Shown here in pieces: positions 45,914-59,114 of a DNA stretch of 64,000 nucleotides; within the stretch, counting starts at the first letter, position 1; each line of letters opens with the position of its first letter. The stretch is from assembly GCA_027886185.1 (NCBI GenBank), contig WOAB01000226.1, positions 496,001 to 560,000 of the forward strand, given 5' to 3'. The notes beneath the pieces were generated by a model that saw only the letters and a program-made list of their open reading frames with translations, ran no database searches and was not told the origin of the DNA. Origin of the DNA: Rheum nobile (taxonomy: Eukaryota > Streptophyta > Magnoliopsida > Caryophyllales > Polygonaceae). The translations under genes were made by a program, and so were the position numbers.

Positions 45914-48900
45914 GTTAGCAAAAATCGCTTAATTTTATTGTAAACCCTTAATGAAATTTACGCTCTCATCTAATTTGATATGCATATATACATTTCGACA
46001 TTGTTCAAAATATATGATCAGTTACATATTTTAATTTCAGGAACTACTAATTCATTTGCGTTGGTAGAGTGTTCATCTACATTAGAAAATCTAGGTAATT
46101 TTATAATTAATATCATTTTTTTGTATTCATAATAGGATCCTATTTTCCATTACATTAGGATTGTTACAAATAGTTTATAATGTCTATAATATACGTTAAA
46201 ATAAGCACCTTTTAGCATATTTAATATATGTTACATTTTATTTGTTCAACCTTTAATCTCTTTATAACAATAGTCTGTTGTACAGATCCTGTTACAGTGA
46301 TGAATAGAACAACAAGAAATCATACTGGTAAACCAGGTAAGTCTGTTGTATTATTAGCTAAATTTTTAACATTTGTTTGTTTATTGTTTAACATTATTAA
46401 TATGTTATAGTGCAATACCTCGATCACAGTGAACCAATATATGAATGTCTGCATTGTGGGGCATTGTTATGGCATGCTGAAAGATTAAATACAAAAGATC
46501 CTTCAAGCGAAGATATATGTCATATTTCTTCCTTATGTTGCATGAAAGGAAAAATTGAGCTCCCATTGCTAAAAGAGTCACCACCGTTGTTGAATAATCT
46601 TTTGACAAATAAGCATCCAAAAAGCAAACAATTTTGTGAGAACATTATAGCTTACAATATGATGTTTGCTTTCACCTCTTTGGGAGGAAGGGTCTCACCC
46701 ATCACAAAAGGTCGTGGAACTTATTGTTACCGAATGCATGAACATAATTTTTACAAAATAGAGAGTTTGTTACCAGTGTCGGGGACAACTCCAAAGTTTT
46801 CGCAACTCTATATATATGATACTGAAAACGAGGATTCAAACAGAATCAATGCGATAAGGTATGTCAATTACATATATTTTTTTTTGTTACCACTTATAGT
46901 TATATAACATTATTCTTTAATATTAAGATTTTACTTTGATCTTTACTTATGCCAGCTCTAGAGTCAAAAAAGTTGATGAATCGCTTGTGATTGAGTTGAG
47001 AAAGATGATAGATCAACACAACCCTCATGCAAAAGCATTTAGAATGGCCAAAGATCGATTTAAGGATGAAGGTGTTACAGATATGAAGTTGCGACTCCTT
47101 AGCAACAGAAACACTGATGGTCGGAGATATAATCTCCCAACGAGTTTAGAGGTTGCTGCTATTATTCTTGGTGATATTGATACAAATTTGGAGCCCAGGG
47201 ACATTATACTTCATACAAGGTCTGGTCAGTTACAACGGATTCACGAATTACATCCTTCGTACCTTGCGCTTCAATATCCGTTGGCATTCCCTATCGGCCT
47301 GACATTGATTTAAGTGAAAGGTGCAACACTTCTGCAAGGAAGAGGTCAAGGGTTACGCTTAAAGAATTCTGTCAGTTTCCAATTCATGAGCGTCGAGGCG
47401 AAGCCGGAACTCTGAGGTCATCTAGAAAGTTGTTTCAACAATTTTTGGTTGATGTTTATACAATGATTGAATCAGAAAGGTTGAACTACCATCGAACTCA
47501 TCAGAAGAACATACGTGCTGATTTATATACAAATCTTGCTTCAGCAAGGAGCAAGGGTCAAACAGCACCGACATCATCTGGAAAGCGAATAGTGTTGCCA
47601 TCTTCATTTACAGGTGGTCCTAGATATATGCAGCAGAACTATCAAGATGCAATGGCAATATGCAAACACCATGGTTATCCAGATCTATTCATAACATTCA
47701 CATGCAATTCAAAATGGCCTGAAATTGGCAAGTTTTGCGAAGAAAGGGGTCTACAACCAGAGGATCGCTCAGACATTATATGTAGAGTATTCCACATGAA
47801 ATTGGAGTCCATGATCAAAGATTTCAAAGTAAACAAAATATTTGGCAAGGTTAATTCCGGTAATGTCTCTTTTACTGTCCTCACTTTAGTTATTGTTTAC
47901 ATGTGTATAAAATATATTATTTTCCTGACATGTTTATAGTCTATTACATGTATTATTTTTTGCTTTTTTTAAATGTATTAATTAAGTTGAACATATATCT
48001 TTGACTTATGGATCATTTGCAGTTATTTACACAATCGAATTCCAAAAGCGTGGTCTGCCTCATGCACATATTTTATTATTTATGGATAAGGAATCTAAGT
48101 TGCCAACTACTACAGATATCGATACGGTCATTTCTGCTGAAATTCCACACCCAACTGAGGATGCTGATTTATTCAATGTTGTGAGAAATTTCATGATGCA
48201 TGGTCCATGCGGAGCTTCTAAACCATCGTCTTTTTGTATGGCTGATGGAAAGTGTAGAAAGTACTTTCCAAAAAAAATTGTTGAGCAAACTTTTATTGAT
48301 GACGATGGGTACCCTGTGTACAGAAGACGTGACGATGGTAGAACGATAGAAAAAAGTGGAGTTCCCCTTGATAATCGGTATGTGGTTCCTTACAATGCAT
48401 TTCTTCTTCTAAAATACAATGCACATATAAATGTTGAATGGTGCAACCGATCGGGCTCTATCAAGTATCTGTTCAAGTACATAAACAAAGGGCATGATCG
48501 CGTCACTGTTGCAATTACAAACTCTGATGCAAACAAGGTCGGTGATAATTGCATGGACGAAATAAGAAACTACTACACCGCCCGGTATGTATCTGCGTGT
48601 GAAGCCGCTTGTAGGATTTTTGCCTTTGATATTCATTACAGGACTCCTGTTGTAAAACGTTTGAATTTGCACCTTCCCGGTAAGGAAAGCGTTTTATTTA
48701 ATGATGATGATCCTATTTATGATGTCTTAAATGATCATGAAAGTGATAAATCAATTTTTCTGCAATGGATGGAGTCTAACAAAAAGTTTCCAGAAGCTAA
48801 AGAATTGACTTATTCTGAATTTCCAGAGAAATTTGTTTGGGTAGCTTCAACTAGGCATTGGAAAAAACGTGACAGGCGTGGTTCTGTTGAAAGGATTTAT

Positions 48901-48923
48901 CACGTAGCTCCTGGTACTGGCGA

Positions 48924-51900
48924 TGTAATACCCCTCAATTTTAGTAAGGGCATTTGGGTAATTTTCTCAACCTTCGTTCAAATTAATTATTTCTCTTTCA
49001 GTGGAGTTCGGATTTTTCGTAACATCCATGATCTCCGAAATAATTTCTTGAGTGGTATAAAATACATTCAATGTATTTTCGGGACTTAGAATATTTGTTT
49101 GGATACAAACATATAATTTCCGGGGTTAAAACCATGCCCGTATATTTTTTTCCCGGACAAAAAGGCACTAAGGCGGTCGACTGTTCAGAACCACCCTTCG
49201 CCCCTTTGGCGTGGCGTCGTTTCATTGAAGGAGGAGGGAGGTGCATCTGCTGGGATCGTCGGCTGGAGGTCGGCTAGAGGAGCCTTCGTTCCCATATAAA
49301 GGGAGGTAAGCCTCCATCTTCATCCTCATCCCAAGCTCTCTCTCCCGTTCCCTCTCGGTCGTCTTCCCGCCGGCAAACCAGAATCACCGCCCTTGCTGTG
49401 GCTGCCCTTCCGCCGCCACCCCTGCTACTGCTTCTCCCCGCCGGCGTTGCTTCATCCCCGGCGTCGAAGACGGTGGAAGCCCGGATAGACCCAGACCACC
49501 GTTGCCTCTCTTCCTCTGCCCAGCCCAGCCTTCCTGTTGCGGGTGCTGCGTGGCTACAGGGTGGTGGTTGTGGTGGCTGAGATCGCCGACGACGAGAACC
49601 TCCCCGACGTGTCCATGGTGGAAGCCGAGCCCCTGTTGCTCTGTTTTGCTGTTGAAAATTGTTACGTGAGTTTTGGGTTGTTTTGATTTGGGAAGATGGA
49701 TGAATAGTAGCTGGTGGGACCCCCTTGCTTGTTTTGCTGATGGGCCGTGTTGGCCCAAATCAATTTCAGTCCAGATTTAACCCGAAATTATACGAGCGGT
49801 ATAATTTCGATTCCCTTTCATCCGTATTTTTCTATAGGAAAATTTAATAAATATTTTTATGATTTATAATCATAAAAATTTATTAAATTTAATTCCTTAA
49901 GTTCGTCGAGACAAATTAATTGATAATTAATTAATTTGTTAGTTAGAACGTGATTCGTTGGATCGCGTGTGGACTCGTAATCCGTTGGAGCTATCTGAAG
50001 CTTAGGCCATATCCTCGGGAAGGATATAATCAGTAGTCGTCTCGTCTAGATTCATCGCCGAATCTACTCCAGGCAAGTGGCGGTTCGCTCTTGCTCATCA
50101 TTCCATATTTCCATTAATTATCAATGGTTTGATTGTTAATTAATTTGGAATAATTTACTGTTTTGTTGAGAACAGTTTTGATAAATGATATGGATTAAAA
50201 TATGATATTATAATAGGTTGTATATCTGTTAGAACAACGCTATTATAAATATATATGAGGATTGTCGGGAGGGCAACAATATGAAAAGAATATGATATTA
50301 TAATAGGTTGTATATCTGCTAGAACAACGCTATTATAGATATATATTTATGATATTAGCATGGAGGGCTTTGATATGATTATTACTGTGTTGAATTGTTT
50401 AGTTAGCACGAGTATTCGTAGGAACGATGGACTATTCGAGGTCCAGTCGTTTCTTAATAATGATTAATGGTGCAAAGGGTGATAAACTCAAAAACCATTT
50501 GGTGGGTCATGACCGATCTCTATACTCGGGTATAGAGATGGTGGCACAAAGCTGGTGCTACAAATCTTGGGATTCGTCCCATTCAGGAGTATGTCCCTCA
50601 TGGCGAAACATATGTCCTATATGTCTCTCATGGCGATACATATATTTAAAAGCCTATAACGTGATGCGCGTTTTGGAATTAAATAAGATATGTGTCGTCG
50701 TAGCACATGATTAATATACCCTTGGCGAATAGTGCAACTAAGTAAATAGTGCAGCTAGGAAAGCTCGTATTGACTTTTGATCAGAGTACGTTCTCTTTCC
50801 AATCTGGATTCGCTGTAAGCGATGAGGTTGGTCGTGAACCGAAACATCTTAGTCAGTTCTTAAATCATCGTTATGTGGTTCTGTAAGATTCAGACCTTGA
50901 TGTGATCTGTTGATGTGTTTAACTGTTTAGTTAACACTCGAGGGCTTGATGTGATTTGTTGATGTGTTTAACTGTTTAGTTAACACTTGAGGCTTTGATG
51001 TGATTTGTTGATGTGTTTAACTGTTTAGTTAACACTTGAGGCTTTGATTTAATTTGTTGATGTGTTTAACTGTTTAGTTAACACTTGAGGATTTGATGTG
51101 ATCTGTTGATGAGTTTAACTGTTTAGTTAACACTCGAGGGCTTGATGTGATTTGTTGATGTGTTTAACTGTTTAGTTAACACTCGAGGGCTTGATGTGAT
51201 CTGTTGATGTGTGTAACTGTTTGGTTAACACTCGAGGGCTTGATGTGATTTGTTGATGTGTTTAACTGTTTAGTTAACACTTGAGGCTTTGATGCGATTT
51301 GTTGATGTGTTTAACTGTTTAGTTAATACTTGAGGCTTTGATTTGATTTGTTGATGTGTTTAACTGTTTAGTTAACACTTGAGGATTTGATGTGATCTGT
51401 TGATGAGTTTAACTGTTTAGTTAACACTCGAGGGCTTGATGTGATCTGTTGATGTGTTTAAACTGTTTAGTTAACACTTGAGGGCTTTGATGTGATTTGT
51501 TGATATGTGGAGCTGCTTGTATCAGCATTTGTGTGAATTAATTGTTAATGTTTTCCGCCCTTGCTTAGTCTATTCATTAGACTAACCCCTTGTATTTTAT
51601 TTATCTGCAACGTCATGGTGGTGTCGTCCGTCCGTTTCGGCACATACAGGTCCAAAAAGGCTAGATCGACTATGAACATGAACGGTGTTTGAAATTGTTT
51701 TAATCAGGCTACGATCTTTGGGCATTGACTACTGAGGTCAATACTCTTGTAAATTATTTTAAGTCTTCTGCTGTATTGTAATGACTCTGTATTTTGTCGT
51801 CTTTGGAATTATGTTGAAATTCCGCGACTATGTTTTAAATGAAAGTTATGGTAATTTTGTACCATAATTGTTCTTTATGATTTGTGTTTAAACCGGTAAA

Positions 51901-51982
51901 GCCTGGGGTGGCTTCGGTGTGGAAACCGAGGTCACTGGCGGTAATACCTTTCCAAATGGGTTATAAATTTGGGGGTGTTACA
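48924..51982 (+). mobile_element. solo LTR C, Tekay-like, inside RepHel
   Basis: TGTAATACCCC to GGGGGTGTTACA, flanked by GGCGA at 48919-48923 and 51983-51987. 3059 bp. TATA box at 49295. Related to but distinct from LTR B: they share the paired leader hairpins and the GTTTAGTTAGNACGAGTATTCG segment. It contains a 49-bp minisatellite. No internal retroelement sequence, so it is a recombination remnant. Confidence 0.95.
50890..51505. repeat. 49-bp minisatellite in solo LTR C
   Basis: About 12 units of the form TTGATGTGATTTGTTGATGT, then GTTTAACTGTTTAGTTAACA and CTCGAGG. Each unit includes a TTAACT/AGTTAA stem. LTR B carries a single TTAATTGTTTAGTTAGAAC-like copy at the equivalent place. Confidence 0.92.
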
Positions 51983-54419
51983 GGCGAGAAGTACTATCTT
52001 AGAATTTTGTTGAATCATATAAAAGGGCCAACATGCTACGAAGATTTAAGGACTGTTGATGGTTCAGTTTATAGTACATTTAAAGAAGCTTGCTATGCAT
52101 TGGGGTTGTTAGATGATGACCGAGAATATGTTGACGGGATAACTGAAGCAAGTTATTGGGGATCAGCAAACTATATTAGGAGTCTATTTGTATTTCTTTT
52201 GGTGTCTGATTGTATGGCAAAACCAAAGTTTGTTTGGGAACAAACATGGAGACTTCTAGCAGATGACATTGTCGATAAACAGAGGAGAATTCTACGAATT
52301 AAGGGTATGTATTTCATTAATGTTGTTGACTTGATCATAATCCTAACTGCATTTGATATATTTTTTGGGGAATATATTGTACTCATTTAATTGTATTGAC
52401 ATGTGAGTTCTATTTATATACAGATTTGCATGTTACAGATGACCAATTACAAAACTACGCTCTTGCCGAAATTGACAAGTTATTACGACGAAATGGTAGT
52501 AGTTTGAGTCACTATAAAACCATGCCTTCTGTAGATTCAAACCTCATATCTGAAGGTTTCAACAAGCTTATACAAGATGAACTTCGATATGATAAATCAT
52601 GTCTAGACGAGGAACATTCACAATTACTTTCTAGGTTTACAATGGAGCAAAAATGAGTGTACGATGAGATCATGAATGTTGTTTTATCAAATAACGGGGG
52701 TGTCTTCTTTTTATATGGTTATGGTGGTACATGCAAAACGTATATATGGATGGCACTTTCAGCGGCTATAAGGTCAAAAGGTGAAATAGTCCTTACCGTT
52801 GCTTCAAGTGGAAATACAGCTCTCTTAATACCTGGCGGCAGAACTGCTCATTCGAGGTTTAAAATACCTTTGCAAGTTAATGAGGATTCCACGTCTCATA
52901 TATGTTCAGGTACTGAACTTTCAGAGTTGATATGTGCCGCCAAACTTATTATCTGGGATGAAGCTGTCATGACGAATATGTTCTATTTTGAAGCTTTAGA
53001 CAGGACGTTAAGAGATATTTTACGGGCTACAAATCCGCTTAGTTTAGAGCAACCTTTTGGAGGAAAAGTCATAGTATTTGGTGGAGACTTTAGGCAAATT
53101 CTACCCGTTATCTCTAAAGGGAGCAGGCAAGATGTTGTTGTTGCCACCATTAATTCCTCTTATTTGTGGGATCATTGCAAAGTTCTTACGCTGACAAGGA
53201 ACATGAGGATTCAACAAGGTACATCTGAATCTCAGATCCAAGAGGCAAAAGAATTTTCTAAATGGATATTAAGCATCGGAGATGGGACTGCAGGTGTTGA
53301 TAATAATGGAGAAGCGCAAATAGAAATCCCCGATGAACTATTGGTCAAGGATTATGACTTAGATCCAATTCCAACAGCTGTTAAATCTGTTTATCCCTCT
53401 CTAATGGAAGATCAGTTGTCTCCTGCATACTTTGAAGAACGAGCAATTCTTGCTCCTACACACGAAGAGGTAGATAAAGTTAATGAGTATATATTGTCTT
53501 CGTTGCGTGGTGATGAAAAGATATATCTCAGCTCGGATAGTTTGTGCAAGGCCGGTTCTGTTAAAGACAGTGATGCGAGTATTTATACGTTTGATTATTT
53601 GAACAGTATTAGATGTTCTGGTCTGCCAAATCATGTGCTCAAACTAAAGGTTGGGGTGCCTATTATGCTGCTTCGAAATATTGATCAATCTTTAGGCTTA
53701 TGCAATGGGACGAGATTGATAACAACGCAACTTGGCAGTCATGTTATACAAGGGAGAATTATTTCAGGCAACAATATCGGACATACGGTGTTGATTCCTC
53801 GCATGATAATGTCATCATCAGACACTTCATTCCCTTTCAAGTTTCAACGAAGACAATTTCCCTTGAGTGTATGTTTTGCTATGACCATAAACAAAAGCCA
53901 AGGCCAATCTCTTGCAAATGTCGGCTTGTATCTTCCACGCCCTGTATTCAGTCATGGCCAGTTTTATGTTGCATCATCAAGGATAACTAGCAAGAAATGT
54001 TTGAAGATATTGATTTTTGACAAAGATAACAAGAGGTATAATACTACAACCAATGTAGTATACAAGGAAGTTTTTAATAATTTGTAGTCATTTTGAACAT
54101 CGTTCCACATTTAATATTTTTTGTTTCATTTTCATGTATTATATGATCATTTTAGTATTTTTGATGCTCTTAGTAGTATTGATGTAAGTGGTGTGGCTAT
54201 ACCTATTTGAAACACTAATTAGCGAATTTTATTATTAATAAAGTTATGGAGAGTGTCGTCTCTCTTTATATAATTAGTCTTTCGTATATCTTGAATATGT
54301 TTTAATGTTTGATTAGTCATGTTTTATTCAAATAACTAATCAAAAAAATATTGAACCAATGACTCATCCATAATTTAATAAATATCTTTCTTACAAATGT
54401 AAAAAAAATATAAACAAAT

Positions 54420-54447
54420 CTCGTGCAAGGCACGAGTATTACACTAG
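54420..54447 (+). terminator. Helitron 3' terminal hairpin and CTAG end
   Basis: Stem CTCGTGC/GCACGAG with loop AAG, then TATTACA and CTAG, followed by T. This is the rolling-circle terminator recognised by RepHel and fixes the 3' boundary of the element. Confidence 0.88.
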
Positions 54448-55428
54448 TACTCACTATTTATATACTATATTAAGTCCATTATTCTTTCTCATATATGTCA
54501 ATCTGAGATCGAGCTATGTTACGTACACTACTCTTAATGGCCTTTTACAACTTACCCTTCATTTTGTTAGAAATTTGCATTATCTTCTACCAATGCTATT
54601 TTCCTTATTTACCAAACATAAGTTACCATATATAAAATTAAGAATTTATTTAATAGTATATGGTCCATTTTCTTTATTTACCATACATAACTTGCCATAT
54701 ATAAAATTAAGGATTTATTTAATAGGATATTATAAAAATATAGGTAAATAATATTTGTTGATATGATAAAATAAACAATTCAAGTTTATGATGTGCAAAT
54801 TACATAACCTAAATATTATGGATAATTATCATATTGGTGAATTATACCTAATATGAGAATTCATATTTATTTTGTTGAATTATTTAGGGATTTCTACTAC
54901 TAAATAAACTTAATTTTTTTTTTGTAACAATCTAATCCCCATTTTAATAACATATATTATTTTTATATTTAAGTAGCCTAATCATTCACATATTTTTTAG
55001 CATCCTAAATCAACTCAATTCTTACAATATTATATTCACGTCAATCAATAATATGTTATATAGTAAAACTAGGTAGTTTGACACGTCTTTTTTCCTTCTC
55101 TTACCTTTTCACTCTATGCAAAAGAAGATCGAACATAGCTATAACTTTAAGAAGGAAGACTTACATGTGTAACCTTATCTTCAATATTTACCAAAGATAT
55201 GATCTATAAGGTTATGTATCTTATCCACATGTTTTTCATCAACATTATTATCATACATTTTTCCTTATTTGGAGGGATTTATTTGATATTCATCGTCATT
55301 ATTATATAACATTATTGGTGTTAAATTTTATTGATTTTCTTTTAAAATAATTATTTATCATTATTTATTTAATCTTATTATATTTTTTTTTTCCAAGAAC
55401 TTGTACAAGGCACAAGTCAATCTACTAG
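54448..55428 (+). mobile_element. segment ending in a second Helitron-type 3' terminus
   Basis: At 55399-55428 the sequence ACTTGT...ACAAGT (stem with one internal mismatch, loop AAG) is followed by CAATCTACTAG and then T. This is a diverged version of the terminus at 54420-54447. The 981 bp before it are AT-rich and non-coding, so it may be a small non-autonomous Helitron or an older end bypassed by the larger element. Its 5' end is not certain; TCACTATTTATATACTATAT at 54451 is a candidate but is preceded by C. Confidence 0.5.
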
Positions 55429-55710
55429 TCTATGTACTATACTACAGTCTTAATTAGTGTGAGTTATGTCATCTAGACAAATCTCAAAGTATAATTATAA
55501 TTTTATCATTCCTTAACTTTGATATTTACATACTCTATTTTTATCTGTTTTTTTCTTCTTAAAATAACTTAACTTAATTATATTGATATTATCATCTCAA
55601 AGATTATTTTTATCTTTGTAAGTTATTAGTTTCTTCTTATTCGTAATAACTTGCAATCGAACATAATTAGTAATATATGATTCACGATGCAAAAAATGAT
55701 AATATATATA
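55429..55710. other. AT-rich spacer
   Basis: No gene seen. It begins TCTATGTACTATACTACAG directly after the second CTAG, which itself looks like a Helitron 5' end, but no matching 3' end was found. Confidence 0.35.
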
Positions 55711-55757
55711 CACGATTTCTATTTCACGCACCGGCAAAATTGCTATTTCACGCACCG

Positions 55758-55874
55758 GTTCGTCCGTCACGGACCATGTGCATCCGTCCGTGACGGACCA
55801 TATTGCTCCATCCGTGACGAACGGATCCATTTGGTCTGTCACGGACGGATGCACATGGTCTGTGACGGACGAAC
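55758..55874. repeat. 117-bp near-perfect palindrome of CCGTCACGG motifs
   Basis: 43-bp arms (55758-55800 and 55832-55874) with two mismatches, both C to T within CCG, around a 31-bp centre. Each arm holds the TCCGTCACGGA-type motif twice. Similar motifs recur at 59236-59330 and 59578-59805 at the other end. Confidence 0.9.
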
Positions 55875-56044
55875 CCCTAAACCAGAAAATTGAATGTTAC
55901 TTGTCCCCACCTAACAACATTAACTACCCCGTAATATTGATATCTCATCAATATTACGGCCAAAATTAAACCCTAAACCTCTCCATCACTCTTCTATTTC
56001 CCTCCCACAACACATCTTCCATTCATCTCCAAGAGTTCTTTTCC

Positions 56045-56116
56045 ATGGCAAATGAAGATGATTTTTCCAACTTCAATGGTGGAGAAGATGTTTCAAGGGG
56101 TTATCATTACAATGAG
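56045..56116 (+). pseudogene. isolated first exon, unknown protein
   Basis: ATG at 56045 in a CT-rich leader (CCCTAAACC... CCATGGCA), encoding MANEDDFSNFNGGEDVSRGY plus four residues, then a GTATG donor. No matching later exon is found before the hAT insertion at 56428. It looks like the start of the element's left-hand gene whose remainder was lost. Confidence 0.35.
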
Positions 56117-56427
56117 GTATGTTTTTTAAGCTTTTACTTGACATGTTAGTAAAAGTTAAGAATTTTTATGACTCTTTCTTGTGAATGTATATGTTTGAGT
56201 TGTTCTTACCCCAAAACAAACAATTTCTTAAGATAATTTTAATAGTTGTGACTATATGTTCATAAAAACTTCATCTTTGATTAAGTTTTACTAAAAAGTT
56301 GTAGAATTTGTGTGCAAAACTGCATGTTTGATTGTTTGGTCTTTGTTATTTTGAGTGCAAAACTGCAAAACTTCATCCAACGCATATTTTTACCTGGACA
56401 GGATCTCTGATGCCAACATCCTAAGGC

Positions 56428-57038
56428 TAGAGGTGTTCAGCGGTTCCTTTAAACCGTTCAACCGCCCAAAACCGTCTGAAACCGTAACCGAACCGAACCC
56501 GACTAAAACCGTTCGAGGCCGGTTTCAATTTCGGTTCATGATTTCATAGAACCGTGGAACCGGTGGTTCGAAGCGGTTCGGAACCGGCGGTTCCAAACCG
56601 TTTCAGAACCGCCACTTTCAAACCTATTAGCTAAGTGAATTTCCATAATAAAGGTAAGAGGACTACATGAGTTTTGATTTCTCTAACCCGGAGAGAACAC
56701 GTAAGCAATTTAATTATGTTTAAACCCTTTATTTTCCATTTTTTACCCTTATAATTTTGTATAAAGACAAATACTTATATTTTTTAGTTTAAGAATACAT
56801 TTTATAATTAATATAAAGATTAAATGATTAATGTTAATATTTTCTTTTTTTTATATTCAACTTTTTTTTGGATATTTTTTATAAAAAATATTAATTTTTA
56901 TCCGGTTTGGAACCGAAACCGGCCAAAACCGCAACCGGAACCGGCAAAACCGAATGGAACCGGACTTGGTCGGTTCTGGTTTCGGTTCATGATTTTTTGG
57001 AACCGGAACCGACGGTTCCAGCACCGTGAACATCTCTA
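56428..57038. mobile_element. hAT-type MITE, 611 bp
   Basis: Ends TAGAGGTGTTC and GAACATCTCTA, 8-bp duplication CCTAAGGC (56420-56427, 57039-57046). Both halves are rich in AACCGG/CGGTTC words, as in many plant hAT MITEs. It lies directly beyond the 3' end of the PMD gene. Confidence 0.92.
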
Positions 57039-57040
57039 CC

Positions 57041-59114
57041 TAAGGCCTGACACATGGGTGTGTACGAGATATGTACTACTCCATGTAGTCGGCACTGCAC
57101 TCATATCCATCTAAAGCAGAAGAGCCCATATGTGTGATCCAGATGGAGTGTTCATTTCTTGCATACAAACTCCAATTTGAAGCAGGGTCATATTGTACTA
57201 TATAACTCCTGATGCTAGGATGTCTGTGCGCTTTGATGGGCTCTATAACCGGTCGGGGAATCCCCTGTACCACTCCAAATTGCCTCGATACCCGATCCGA
57301 TATATAGGGCTCGGTAATTCTCATAAATGAGATGACCTCATGAAAAAAGGCAGGAGCCAACTCCGGGATATTGTAATTAACGTAGCCATAGGGCTGCCAG
57401 TCAACCTACACAAAAAAAAGATACAATTAACACAACAGTAAGTAACTTTACACAACTGTAATACTTTAATATGAAAAATAAACCACATCGTATGATACTT
57501 ACATGCCAAGCTTGCACTAAATCCAGCTCTTCCCTGTAGTTTCTTCTCTGCCTACTACGAGTCTGCACATGGTTCCATCGGCTGGCATATGGTACATCGT
57601 CTCCGAAGCAGGGATTTTGTTGTGGACGAAATCTAGGGAAGTATAGATAGATCCAAGCCTGTACATAAATATGTTTTATAAACATATCAACCTATACCTT
57701 AAATTTAATTAAATAATATAAAAACAATATGCAACACAATCCTTACCAGCAACAACGTGTAACATGTGGACATCTGACGACACTCATGCCGTGAACACTC
57801 TCCCAATGACGATACATGAATGCCAACGTGCCAGAACCCCAAGAAAGATTGCAAGTATCACCAATATCACTCACGTAGGTCAGATAAGGCATGAGCAGCA
57901 TGTGTTGGGACTTGTCTGGAAAGAGGGTCGAGCCCATCAAGTACAACAGATAACCCAACGCGATCTGCTCATCATCTAGCTCTGAGGTCAAGCAGTGATT
58001 TTTCAAGTTGTCTGCAGTGAGCCCACGTGTAGCCATTTCGTCCGTCAAGGAAAAGAACTGCATTGCCCTCAACGCTTGTTCATTGTACAATTCTTTTTTG
58101 CCCTTGCTGCGATCCTGGAGAGGAAGTCCCATTCTGTGCCCATCAATCTTGAGGCCCAAAATCATGTAGACATCCAAGAGAGTGATCGTCATCTCTCTAA
58201 ATGGCATATGAAATGAATTGGTCTCCGGCTGCCATCGCTCTACAAATGCAGAAATCAAAGGTTGATCTACATAAGTGTAGATCAGGTCCTGCAAATGTGT
58301 GATGCCACTGTTTCTGGCAAGATGGCACCATGGAGAGCGATCGTCAAGCCTCAATTTCCTTAGCTGCTCATGTTTGAGCTGAAACGTTAGAGTTTCGCGC
58401 TCCTATAAAAAGAACATGTTAGATACAAAAAAAGGGAAATAGTTTAATAGCAGCATCAAGTTTTGATAACTTACAATGCCCTGATAAATGAAATATGTTG
58501 TGTGGGCAGTGAAACTAAACAACAGGTCTGGGATCTCTAGACCTCCCGGTACAAGTCCTATCAACTTCGGATCAATAGCATTCCGACCTCCAGTCTGTCT
58601 AGCCTGTCTAGGATGTCTACGTTGTCTAGGAGCAGCCGGTTCCTCCGTCGGTTCCTTGAAATGAGGCTGTTGAGCGGGCCAATATGCTTGCCCACTCATA
58701 CCTCCTGGCCACATGGGTCAACCACTAGGCTCCTGAGGTGTAGGAGGTATATACCAACCACTAGGCTCCTCAGATGCAGGAGGTACATATCATGTCGGAT
58801 CCTATAAAATAAATTATTAGAAAAAATATTAAATAACCGACAAGTTATTCTCTAAGAATATGTATAGTTACTTACCTCATTAGGGTCATTCTGGTATATA
58901 GGTGGATCGTTAAACGCCATGTTGTCGAGTGACGGGTCTGCATACACCGATACAGCAGGAGGGTCACGGACCGTACTCGGTCCTGCTTCATCGTCTTTTC
59001 TTGATTTCTTTTGCTGCCTCCTTCGATAGACTATACGCTCCTCTTCTTGTTCCTGTCCTTCACGGACAGCGTTCCACCTTCTGTGACGGGCATATCTTGT
59101 TTGGTTTTCCATCT
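57041..59114 (-). pseudogene. plant mobile domain (PMD) protein, decayed
   Basis: Minus-strand exons: about 59114-58875 (MENQTRYARHRRWN...; Arg/Glu-rich), 58802-58470, 58402-57745, 57661-57504 and 57411-57041, with GT/AG junctions. The core has WQPETNSFHMPFREMTITLL and VYMILGLKIDG, then AWIYLYFPRFRP and the C-terminal QPYGYVNYNIPEL, matching the aminotransferase-like plant mobile domain of MAIN/MAIL1 and of many transposons. Family function: MAIN/MAIL1 act in silencing and genome stability; transposon PMDs have no settled role. Stops at W-type positions (two in exon 2 near 58720 and 58785, one near 57076) show decay. Its start lies just inside the right TIR cluster. Confidence 0.8.

Larger units (their letters stand above)
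43719..54087 (+). pseudogene. Helitron RepHel transposase (HUH nuclease and PIF1-type helicase), broken
   Basis: Many exons. The N-terminus has small exons from ATG 43719, including four 72-nt repeats. Larger exons: about 46286-46340, 46411-46859, 46957-47858, 48023-48923 continuing after the solo LTR at 51988-52304, then 52423-54087. Rep part: FITFTCNSKWPEI (47688), HUH motif LPHAHILLF (48052) and the two-tyrosine motif YLFKYINKG (48466), which nick and join DNA ends. Helicase part: P-loop GYGGTCKT (52717), IIWDEAVM, GGDFRQILPVI, TINKSQGQSL, VASSR. Breaks: loss of frame near 47300 where FPYGEDG is expected, a 3.1-kb solo LTR in the Rep-helicase linker, TGA at 52654, and Cys replacing the last P-loop Gly (52732-52734). 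Orientation matches the 3' terminus 360 bp downstream. Confidence 0.92.

Noticed and set aside
50890..51505. Regular repeats resembling a CRISPR array
   Set aside because: Direct minisatellite with no unique spacers, in a plant LTR.
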